From NCBI GenBank assembly GCA_035236585.1, contig CP141126.1, forward strand, positions 8,569,001-8,633,000: a DNA stretch of 64,000 nucleotides, written 5' to 3'. The notes under the pieces are model-generated. The model worked only from the letters and a program-made list of their open reading frames with translations, was not told the DNA's origin and did not search any database. Positions 13,701-26,100 of this stretch are shown in pieces. The stretch is from Warburgia ugandensis. Taxonomy: Eukaryota > Streptophyta > Magnoliopsida > Canellales > Canellaceae. Made by a program: the position numbers and the translations under genes. Positions within the stretch are counted from its first letter, which is position 1; each line of letters opens with the position of its first letter.

Positions 13701-16700
13701 GGAATGGAGAAACATGATTTGATGTTGATAAGTGCAAGGGCATTTTGGTGATTAAGTCAACTAGTTATTGCAAAAGATTGGGGGTTTTACCTTTTCCTTT
13801 TCCTTTTCCATATCTTTCTTTTTCTTTAGACAAAGTGTTGAACATAAACCTCAAACCCTAGATCTATGCCGGCTTCATCTATTTAGTCTTAGCTAATTGG
13901 CTGCAACAATTAGAAATTCAAATGATAAAGAGAATGTTGGCATTTGATGCTAAGCTATCATTGTCAACTCTTTAATCTTACATCTATCAAATGAAGCATC
14001 CAAAATAAATTATCCTCCACTTGCCTATTTCACATGAGGTGGAAGTAGTTTACAAAAAAAATTATAATTACTTGATAATTGATATAAATCAAATGTTCAA
14101 GTTTTAGGGTAAATTAGGAGCGCACCCGAATTGACATGTACAGGGGTAGCAATTTTTTGACCTGAACAATGTTAGGGTTGGAAAACTATGTATAGAAGTT
14201 AGTTCGGCTCACGGTTAGGGCAAATATCTGCTCGACCCGACTTGTTGCCATCCCTACTTGCCAATCTGTCAAAGTATGCATGTTATGTAGGAGATGGATG
14301 ACTGTTTGCTTGTGGACCGAAGCTGAACAATCTTTGTATCCATTGTGCATGAGTTTAAAGTACATACTGTTATTTCCTTAAGATCTTTTGGGAATTGGGA
14401 TCTTTTGGGTATTGCTAATAAAAATGAGAAAAGCTTTGCAAACTCGTTGGGGGATACTTTTACTCATATTGACAGAGATGTAGATAGTATATGTGGTGTA
14501 GAATATATATCAGAAAATTTCAATCTTTCAGGCATTTTTGGTGTGCTTCTGCTCTGCTGAGATTTCATTCTTGGGATCATTCTCCAATGTGTGTCATTCT
14601 TTGCTGTTATCTTCGATCAAAATTCATCTGGTATTTTTCTTGTCTTATTCAATTCATAGCATATTGACCTTGATTGGTGGATGCCGGTTAGATTAAATTC
14701 AAACAACTGAAACTGCATCGGTGGATTCTAATGGTTCGACTTGCATAAAATATCTGAGAAACACTAAAATTATCTCATTGCACTGGAATTGCCCCAAAGC
14801 ATCTCAAGCTAAATCAGAGGTGCTTGAATTATTCCTAGAAGATCACATAAAAGTATGTTATCATTAGAAATGAGAAATATGAAGCCTGGAATCCCCTCAT
14901 TAGATCCCTCAAATGAGTCTCACTTATACAATTTATGCATAATCTCTCTATGACATTAGTTCATAATTCGGGTTTTGTCTAATCAGGTCTCATCTGTTTG
15001 TTAATATCCAATCAGATTACCAAAATAGATAGAACTACTGTCCATGGTTGTTAGTCGATGCTTCCTAAGAATAGAGTGTTGCGTGAACTTCATTGCCATC
15101 TTGCTTGATCCATGCATCTTACTTAAGCTTCTAGTAACTTGCACTTAGCTGAGGGCTTAAAGTTTTGCCTGAACTTCATTGGCTATCATGCTTAATCTGT
15201 GGATATTACTTAGGTTAGGAGACCATAAGAGAGATTAAGTGTCTAGTGACTTGAGCACTTAGCCGAGTTAATCAAGTGCCATTTCTCACAACAAAGAGGT
15301 TGTGGGTTCAAATCACAGATTACCATATTAAAACGAAAAGAAAAGAAAAGAAAAACATAGATTAAGCTTCTTGTACCTGGAAGAGCATGTCAGAAGGTTT
15401 TGAGAATACTGCTGTTGGTTTCAGATGCGACCCTGAATGAAGCAGAGTTCAGAACTGACTAGTAGACTCTCAAACCATGGTGCATCTACATGACTTGGGC
15501 TTCTGGGTTATTTTAGCCATTTATATTCTCCAACACTGGAAAGAAAAGTAACAACCATTTGTTCATGAACTGTCCATGAATGAATCTGTTATAGAGGGTC
15601 ATTGTTGAGAAGATAGTTATGCTGCATCTGTGCTCACACAGATTCAAAAGCACCACTTTGATGACTCAAGAACAAAAGCTTTTTTTGTCTTCAAAATTGA
15701 GATCCACTAACTTCTCTTGGTAACTTTTTAGCTTTTATATTTCAGGTTATTGCAGATCTAGACATATTAAGTGTATTAAAAGTGATGACCAAAGGGTACT
15801 AGTCATAGATGACGAGATCAAACAAAGATGAGAAAGTTATTTTAAAAAATTGCTAAATGACAATTACCTTGAGAATATGGGGATTGGGAGTACCATTAAC
15901 CCAAATAACGGTAGACATTATAGATATGATCACAGGATTAGAATACCTGAAGTGAAAGAGGCATTGAAAAAGATGAAATCAGGTAAGGCCCTAGGGCCTG
16001 ATGGTATACCGATAGAGGTTTGCAAGTATATGGGAGATACCGGAGTAGTTTAGTTGCAAAAATGTTTAATAAGATTGTAAAATCGAAGAAAATGCTGGAT
16101 GAATGGAGGAAGAAAGATGGGGAACTCAAGCATCACGTTGACTTGGGGTGTTCTTAGTTGTTGAGGTCTCGGTATTCTATTTTGGCAATCCCGAACTCAC
16201 ACACAACTATGATCTAATAACATCAATTTATAAGAATAAAGGAGACATACAGAGTTGCTTTAATTAGCGGAGGATCAAACTAATGAGCCATACCATGAAA
16301 ACTTTTTGAAAGATTGGTTGAGAAGACGCTAAGACATGAGACGAGTGTGTCAGAGAACCAGTTTGGTTTTATGCCTGGGAGGCCTACTATGGAAGCTATT
16401 TTCCTGATTAGACAAATAGTCGAGAAATATAGGGAGATGAGAAAGGACCTCCACATGGTCTTTATTGACTTAGAAAAAGTTTACGATAGGGTCCCCAGAG
16501 ATTTAATATGGTTGGTGCTGGTTGAGAAAGGGGTTTTACAGGGGTATATAGACATAGTGAAGGATGTATATGAGGAAGTGGTAACAAACGTTAGGACAAC
16601 TAAAGGAGAAATCGGCGATTTTCCCATCGCTATGGGATTGCACCAAAGATCGGCATTGAGCTCGTGCCTTTTCACGTTGGTTATGGATGAGTTAACAAAA

Positions 16701-17442
16701 CATCTGCACGAAGAGATTTCATGGTGCATGTTATTTGCAGATGATATAGTTTTGATTGATAAGACAAGGGAAGGCATAAACACAAAGCTAGACTTACGAA
16801 GAGATGCATTAGAATGTAAAGGATTTAAAATTAGCTGAACTAAGATAGTTTATATGGGATGCAATTTTAGCGAGGGGAGTGGAAGTAGAGTGCCGATAAA
16901 GCTTGACAACCAAGAAGTCCCCCTAAAAGAATACTTATAATACTTGAGTTTGATAATTCATGAGAATGGAGGGATTAAGAGGGAGGTTACCCAAAGAATT
17001 CAAGTGGGTTAGAACAAATGGAGGTGTGCTTTTGGAGTTTTGTGTAATTGAAGGGTGCTACTCAAACTAAAAGGAAAATTCTATAGGATGGATATAAGGC
17101 CGGCCATGCTTTATGGATTAGAGTGTTGGGCATTTAAGGAATAGCATGTACATAGGATGAGCATTGCCGAAATGAGTGGCAAGACAAGAAAGGATAGAAT
17201 TAGAAATGAAAACATTAGAAGAAACTTAGGGAGTAGCACTAATAGGTAACAAGAAGAGAGTGATTGGACTTAGATGCTATGGACATGTCCAATGGAGACA
17301 AAAAGGGGCACTGGTTAGAAGGACTGAGGCTGTCTAAGTCGAAGGTAGCAAAAGGACAATGGGAAGGCCCAAAAAAACGTGGATAGAAGTGGTGAGAAAA
17401 GATTTAAAAATTTTGGGACTAAATGAAGCCATGACACTGAAT

Positions 17443-17480
<38 letters not shown>

Positions 17481-17494
17481 TACATACATACATA

Positions 17495-17534
<40 letters not shown>

Positions 17535-20080
17535 TGCATTTTTGTGTGTGGGGAGATGATTTCTTTTGGGAGATCTAAGTCGTTCATCTTGTTCAAAATG
17601 GCTTGGATAGGCAGGTGACACTAAAGTTGAGGACCATTAGATGGTTATTGCTTATTTTATGTCACTTGAAAATGCAGCCACCGAATTTTTTATTTTTTTC
17701 AAAGACCCAAAACAAGAGTTTGTGAAGTTGAGATGTTTTGGGATATGGTTTCCTAGATAGTTGTGCCCATAGAGAGTTAAGGAACACCATTTTGATCACT
17801 TAAAGACATCACATGCTTTTAGCTTTAGTATTTGAAATTAACTGGCTTTTCTTGGGAACGTTTAGTCTCATATTTTCAGATTCTCACAGATCCATATATA
17901 TCGGTTCTCTGCAGTTGTTGTTCTTTTTAATAATAATATTATTATTATTATTTTTGCCTTTTAGACTTTTAGTCTACTAGGATGCGGATTGCATCTGTTG
18001 TTTGATATGGTTTTGGCCTACATCCTTGCCCTTGGAGTCAGAGCCTTTTGATTGCTTATGAATATCAAGCATTTTTAACCTTCATATTTCACGTTAACTG
18101 ACATCTCTAGGTAGTTTATCATTTTTTCAGGTTCTTGCAGATTCATATACAGCAGTTAATTTTCCCTTTCGTTTCTCTGCACCTTTTGCCTTTTGATTTT
18201 GGACTTCTAGATTGCAGATAGGCATGTTGTCTGATGTGGTTGCCCCAGTTAATTATTTATGCTGTGTTGTTTTTGCTGGAATATATGACGCTAGCAACAC
18301 TGGATCTTTGGTTCCTATTATTGAAATCATTTTCTGCTTTCTGATGTAACAGGTTTCTGAGGTAAGCTCATTGTTGGGCAGAGCTGGGACTGCTGGCCTA
18401 GGGAAGGCAGTGGAGGTTTTGGACGCACTTGGAAGTAGCATGACAAATTTGAATATGAATAGTGGATTTGTCTCAACAGTGACAACAAAAAGCAATAAGA
18501 TATCTATTTTGGCTTTCGAAGTTGCAAACACAATAGTAAAGGGTGCTAATCTAATGCAATCCCTTTCCAAGGAGAACATAAAACATCTGAAAGAAGTGGT
18601 ACTTCCTTCAGAAGGTGTTCAACTTTTAGTATCCAAAGATATGGATGAACTACTAAGAATTGCTGCTTCTGACAAGAGGTGCACAGTGGAGAAATAACTG
18701 AAATTGTTATGATGTGTACTGTTTTTTTCCTGAATTAGATTTCGTCATGTCCTTATGGTTTCCATGTTTAACTGGACTTAACCCTTATTTGGTGAAGAGT
18801 CATTCTGTTGGTTTGTGTGCCATTTGACAGGGAGGAGTTGAAAATCTTCTCTGGAGAGGTTATTCGTTTTGGAAATCGCTGTAAAGATCCTCAATGGCAC
18901 CAGTTGGACCGCTATTTTGATAAGTAATCAGAATGGCCTCTACCTGCCTTAGCAGATCTTCTTGGTCTTTTATGTGTCATATGTGTTTTACATGTTTTCC
19001 TTATCATGTTAGTCCTTTATTGATTCTCCAGACTTGGTTCAGAGCTTACCCCTCAGAGGCAATTGATAGAAGAGGCAGAAACAGTGATGCAGCATTTGAT
19101 GACTTTGGTTCAGTACACAGCTGTAAGTATTTCGCTCATAGTAAACTGATAATTTTTTTTTTCTTCTATTTGTAGCAATATGCTTTGGTCATCCCATGAA
19201 TCTTCTTGCAAACTATTTGAAGCTGTACCTTCAAGTTTTCGTAGCTTTGGATAGCTTTGATCATACTTTTCTCTTTGAAGTTTGATTTGTTCGGACTTGA
19301 TGTTGTCATGTTGTAATTACCGAACATATACACTGGCAATGTGTGATTTCCCTTTTGTTCACAGGAATTATACCATGAGTTGCATGCATTGGACAGATTT
19401 GAACATGATTATCGGCGGAAGCTTCAGGAAGAGGAGAATTCAAATGCAGCCCAAAGAGGTGACTTGCTTCACACCTTTTCAGTGAGAAACATCTCCTATA
19501 GATGGATTTATCCTGTTGTTCTGTCCCCTCTCTTATTATATCGCAATCTCCTAACCTTAAAACATCATCGTTGTCATCCTCATCAAAGCTTTATCCCAAT
19601 TTGTGGTTGGCTAACAAATCTTGTTCCTCCATTCCCCTCTATCAAGTAATCTCCTTATCTTAAAGCATGATTAGTTAGTTTTGCACAACATGCAATGCTT
19701 TTCTTTTGATGACCTGCATATCCGAATTTCTTGTAAGTAGAATGAGAGATTTATTTATTTGACTTCATAATATGTCTTGGGTAGCAGGACAAGGACTGTA
19801 TGCCAAATGCTGAAAAGGTTATCACTTTGTGAATTGGAAAAAAAATTGAGGTAGCAAAAACTTTTCTCAGGGATAAAAAGGGTTATCGCATGCCAGGTTT
19901 ATGGCAGAGAGTCTCAAAGTTGCACAAGATCACTTGTCAGAATCACTTACTATTGTTATTTTTTTAAATTGTGAAAAGAAAAAATTGTTAGAATATTCAA
20001 ATTGGGCAAACTACATTTCTCTCTCTGCGTATGTGTGGCACGGATTGTGAAATGTGGTTTTCTGATGAAGGTTTGATGCA

Positions 20081-20172
<92 letters not shown>

Positions 20173-23100
20173 CCACGCACGCACTTACTTACTTACTGAA
20201 TGTGCTTGCAGCACCCATGTATGATAATACATGTTTTCACTTGGAAAATATCAGCAGGGCACACACACATACTTATCTGAATGTGCTTGTGGCACACATG
20301 TATGATAATACATGTTTTCACTTGGAAAATATCAGCAGGGCACACACACACATACTTATCTGAATGTGCTTGTGGCACACATGTATTACTTACTGAATGT
20401 GCTTGCAGCACCCATGTATGATAATACATGTTTTCACTTGGAAAATATCAGCGGGGCACACACACACACATACTTATCTGAATGTGCTTGTGGCACACAT
20501 GTATGATAATACATGTTTTCACTTGGAAAATATCAGCGGGCTAAAATACAAGTAAAACCCACTATTGCAATGATCAGAACGGTTCATCTAATTGGCTGTG
20601 CTATAAATAATAGACATATCAAAATTATCCACCATTTGATAATCATAACCTGTCATATGTGGTGATGAGGAATGTAAAGCGTTTTTTTTAGTACATGACT
20701 TATCTGTATTGTGGCTTGGAGGATAGATTGTTTGGATCTTTGAGAACAGTGGGCCATTCTTGTATTTTAGCCTGCTGATATTTTCCATGTGAAAATATGT
20801 GTATCTTCCATATAGGAACTCATCCATTGTTGCATTGAATGGCCAAAACCAATAATTGTGTTGGCCTGGTGATGCTTGCCTTTGAGTTTACCAGTCAATT
20901 AAATTTTTGAAAATGAGTAACTAGGACCTGCCTCAGGCAAACATCTTGTAGTTGGATGGTAAAAGTGACTTGGTTCTTGCAATTTTTGGTAATTGGTGTC
21001 TCCTTACGTGAACCAGCCTTGTGAAATCTGAATCATCACACAATTGATCTCCGTGCATTATTAAGTTGTTTTTGAACATAAGTAGTTGATGAACAGAGTT
21101 CATTTGAAAACTATTAAAGATAATTGAATTTTGTGCATTGTAACCCACTTTTTTATTAACTTGTGTTAGTATTGGATTTTATATGGGGTTATGATGTCCA
21201 GGTTGTCTCTGAGAATCCAAACTGATGCTTTTATGGGATTCATGCCCTTATAAATATCTTCACATGATCGGTAAATCTTCTCTGTATAGGTCCCTTGGAT
21301 ACTAGCTGGTCGCATTATCAGCTTCTATTTTTACTTGTCAAGCTTATATTCAGGGAGCATGTTGTTATGAAGTCTAATCGTTTTCTCTGATAAGCAATCT
21401 TGGCATCTTCCTTTTTCGTTGCCTTATTTCCACTTAAGGATCTTAGATTGTTATTGTCAATAAATAATGATATCTAATCAGGAGACTATTCTTTTTTACT
21501 GTAGGAGACAGCCTTGCTATCTTAAGGGCAGAGTTGAAAAGCCAAAGGAAGCATGTAAAAAGTCTGAAGAAAAAATCCCTATGGTCCAAGAGTTTGGAAG
21601 AGGTAGTGCATTGACCCTGATTTACATGTTACCTCTCCAGTTACATTGTGAAAAAGCTTGTATTATTTTATCTATTGCTTTTACTGTTTTCCAGTGAACG
21701 TATTATTTTCTAAAATGGGCTCTGTTCATTTGTTTTCTGTGTTCTAAATCCTAATGCTGGGAATTTTGTCCTGTTATAAGCTGGGTCTACTCTCATCTGT
21801 ATGTACTATGGCTCTGTTTGATACTTACCGCTCCATTAAAAGGGAGCCAGCTGATAGGTTTTATTGACTTACTAGCAATAAGATGGAGCCTGAAAATTGC
21901 AACTAATGTACTGTGATTTGCAGGTCATGGAAAAGCTTGTGGACATTGTTCACTTCCTTCATCTAGAGATCCACGATGCCTTTGGAAGTGCTGGTATTTG
22001 TTTGCACCTTTGTTCTTCGGTTTCCTCTTTTTTGTTTTTTGGGCTTGTATGAATCCATTGTTTCTCTTACCATTTTGAAAAACAACAACATTTTCTGTCA
22101 TCTTCGCCCGAGAAATGCTGGCTTTGCAATTTTAATCTCATCTTTACATTCACTGCAAAAAAGGTCACATTCTTGAAACGTTTACTTGGGCAAAGAAGAT
22201 CAAAATTATCAATGCATTCCCTGTTGGATGATTGCCATCAGTACTGCTGATAATGGTTGCCACATTAACTGCCCATTCATGGCAAAAAAAAAACGTCATG
22301 ATGGAGAATCCAGCATGAGAAGCATTATTTTTAGCGGCACATGACCCTGATAGTAACAATCTTGGCTATTGATGGTGTCCTTGGTGCATGTTGCCATCTT
22401 TCTACTGTGCATTTTGTTATGCTAGGCATCCTTTGCTGGTTCCATATTGTTATATATAATCTAAAAATCAGGAAAACAAACTTAATATTGAACATATTCA
22501 TAATGGGGTAGCTCTGGTTTTCTTTAAATAGGAGGTTGTTGTTTAAAAACAATTTTAGTACATCTCGAGTAAACACTTTCTTGCATGCCGATCTAATAGA
22601 TGTAGCTCTTTGCTGAATAGCATCATCAACTTTTATAACCTGTATTTATACATAGATGATGCATGGACTTCTGCATGACGTGTTGATGTATGGATGATGC
22701 ATGGATTTTCTTCCTCTAATTGTGAGTAGTACTAGCTGTAAAATTTCCCTGGGTGATTTTCTTTAAACAGATGAAAGAAAATCTTATTAAATGAAAAACA
22801 ATGTATGGAATGACAAATTGCACCTCCACACCCTAGGAGGAATAACCCTCAGAAGCTATAATGTGAATCAGGCAATCCCAGAGCAGAAGTTGTTCCAGAT
22901 GATGCTGGAATCCCTTGAGCAACTTCTTGTCTTCTAGATATAGAATCTATCATGGGTTCTTGCTGGCTTTGTTTAGCATCCACTGTTGGATCTACTTAGC
23001 ATTTAACCTCATCTCATTTGCACGAGTTTTCACTGTTCTCAGTGGCTTGAGGACGAGCTCTGTTTCTTGCCATATATAGAAGTAGGGATGGCAATGGGGC

Positions 23101-26100
23101 TGATTTTCACTGCAACCCTCCCCCCCCCCCCCCCGCTCCTTCCGGGTCACTGGTTTGCCCTGCACCGAGCCGCCTGATCTGCCCACTCCAATGGCTTGCC
23201 CTGCCCTGACCCTCTCAATCCAATGACTTTCCCTCGACCTGCCCTGCTGAGCCTTGAGAATATTATATGCAATTACAATTGTACCCATGCATATTATATT
23301 TTTGAAACATAATATACAAGGGCATTTTAGATATAAAAGTAGTATTTAGGATTTTCCCCATACATATCTCGATTTTAAACTGTAAAATACAAGTTATTTT
23401 AGACTAAAGTCATCAGTTTAGGAAGTGGATTCAGAATCGAATTAGGAAATGGGATTCGGCCGATTGTTTTTAGGAAGTGGCAAAAAATATTAAAAAATAC
23501 AAAATTTGATGAAATTTTTAAAAATTAGAAAAAAGTTAGAAATTTCTTGAAAAGAGGGAATGCCGAGTAACCTAATAGAAGCACTCTTTTTAAGCAGAAT
23601 ACATAACTAAAATGTTAATAGAACCAAAAAGTAAAGATTCACATCAAGAAAATATAGGAATTCATAAGAAACATTATTCAATATTCACATAAATGACATA
23701 TTCAAAGGAACTATCAGCCATTCATTTCATTTGAATTCAATATTACATTCCATTGTAACCACCTAACCATTCAACCACCAAACCACATCCATTCCACCAT
23801 CAAAGCACATTCGTCCAACCACCGAACCAGACCATAATACTCCAACATCCCAACCACATCCATTCTACACATTTCCAACATTCACAACCATCCAACCATT
23901 AAAACACCAGATATGGAACTAGAGAGAAGGAATTGAGCTTTTGTGACCTACCATAAGGTAGTTTGTAAATAAATTGAAAAAGAGGCCTATTTTTGAACTA
24001 AAACCAAAAACTGAAAAAAAGAATGACTCTGGAATCTGGTTTGATTGGATTCTCGTATCAAATTGATTGGAATCATGACTCCGAGAAATCTGAAGCCTGT
24101 TTCCGATCAAATAGGATTTGCAGAGTTGTTGTACAAGATTCATTGAATCCCGGCTTCCAAGTCAGCAAATCTCCCAATTCTGGAAGTGTCCACATCAAAA
24201 TCTGATTCGCCTTATTTGGAAGCAGCGAATCTGACCTTAAGGAGCCAAATCCACTGACCTTGTATTAGACATAAAAAATACCCCTGCCCCCACAACCCAC
24301 TGTGGGTCACATTTCTACTGTACCACTGACATCCCTATATAGAAGATTACTTCTTCTACCATTTGACTTAGTAAGCATTCCTAATGTTTCATACTCTTAT
24401 GAGTAAAGCACTTTATGGGATCAAAGCATGCAGTTTTCTGTTGCTAGAAGGAACATCCTCCTTAGGCATGTAAATCAGACTTTCAAGACAATCTTGAATT
24501 TTGTTGTGTATCCCAAATTTTCTCTGTGTACCATAGCCATTTGTATAGCCAACGATGAAGCTGTTGTGGAAATGATTGGCGGGGTTGTGGTTATGTTCTT
24601 GGAGGATGTTTTGAGTTTTCAATCGTTTTCCCATTCCTTCTGGCTAGAAGCCAAGAAAATGGTGAAATATGACAAGCAACAGTCTTATATGATGTAATAT
24701 AATTCCATTCTACTAGTTTAGATTTTATATTTTGTGATCATTGACATCTATGGGTATATTGTTTGTATCTTTTCGTCTTTGGTATGAATTTGAGCGATTT
24801 ACAGAGAAACGTGTACTTCAAAATCACTTGATGGTTCACCCTGAATTACATTTATAATTAATAAATAGTTATTTACTATTCATTAGAAGGAGAGCCTCTT
24901 CACAACAGTTGAGTTGTTGCCGTGTGATCTGGAGGTCATGGGTTTGAGGCGTGGAAACAGCCTCTTGCAAAATGCAAGGTAAGGCTGCTTACTATAGGCC
25001 CCTTGTGGTCCGCCCCTTCTTGGGACCTCGCATACACGGGAGCTTTGTATTCCGGGCTGCCTCTTTGCTTTTAGTTATTTACTATTTCCTTACATTTGGT
25101 CTTGTTTTAGATGGTGACGAGCAGCTAAAAGCATTTCTGAACCATCAAAGACTGGGGTCAGCTGGCCTTGCATTGCATTATGCAAATATCATCAATCAAA
25201 TCGATACTCTTGTGAGTCAATTCTGTTTGGTAGCATTAATATTCAACATGTTTTGTTGATTTAGTCTGCTTAGGTTTCTTTAATCGGCCCAGTATGAACT
25301 TATATATTGTGACTAATCTACTTAAAATGGTCAGTCTTTTTTAAATTAATTGAAACCTGTTGTTTGTAATTGTGAGAACACCTTTTGAAAATCTATGTAG
25401 TGATATGCTTAGTATTGAGTTGCTGCAATGAATCACGTGGCCTTCATGGGCTCAACCTGAACTTGCTATGACATATTTGCTTGACCATCTGCGTCAGTAT
25501 TTATTAGCTTCTCATGCCTCATTGGTTCATATTACTGGTGTATGGTCTGAATATCAGTCTTTCCTTTGAGTAGGTTTAGTGCAGCTCTTGTGTTGCTTTT
25601 ACCTTTTTATCTGATGCACTTTGATTAAAAGAGTCGATGGGAAGAAATAATTGGTGGTGAAATACCTTTGAACTTGAAGGTGCCTTGCTAGTCTGGGCAG
25701 TCAAGGTGCAATGGTACTGCTCCTGACGACTCATAGATACCTTAGCCATGGACGACAGCCTCATTGTGTCGGATATCGAAAGCTTCTTAGAAGCCAATGC
25801 TAATTAGAGAAACATTAAGTACTTCTAAATCAAGGGGAAAATATGATTGGCTGTAACATGATAGCCCAGGGTTTCTTTGTAGGCTGGGAAGTCAAATGTG
25901 TAAAATGTTGGCTGGCCTATCAAGGTGCCACTGTACTGCTCTCTGGCCACTAAGAACTACCCAAGTCATGGAATGCACACTGCAGCTTCATTGGAAAGGA
26001 AAATGTTAGAAGCCAATCCTGATTAGAGAAATATTAAGTACTTTAGGTCAATGGTACTTCTTATTTTAACAGATATTTTTGTTTCATATCATATTTTTCC

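Noticed and set aside
17315..17621. Minus-strand frames rich in His, Ile and Tyr
   Set aside because: They translate the (GAT)n and (TA)n microsatellite and the LINE tail.
19956..20506. Frames with Leu-Ser, Arg-Glu, Thr-His or Cys-Val repeats on both strands
   Set aside because: They are translations of the CT/CA microsatellite and the adjoining minisatellite.
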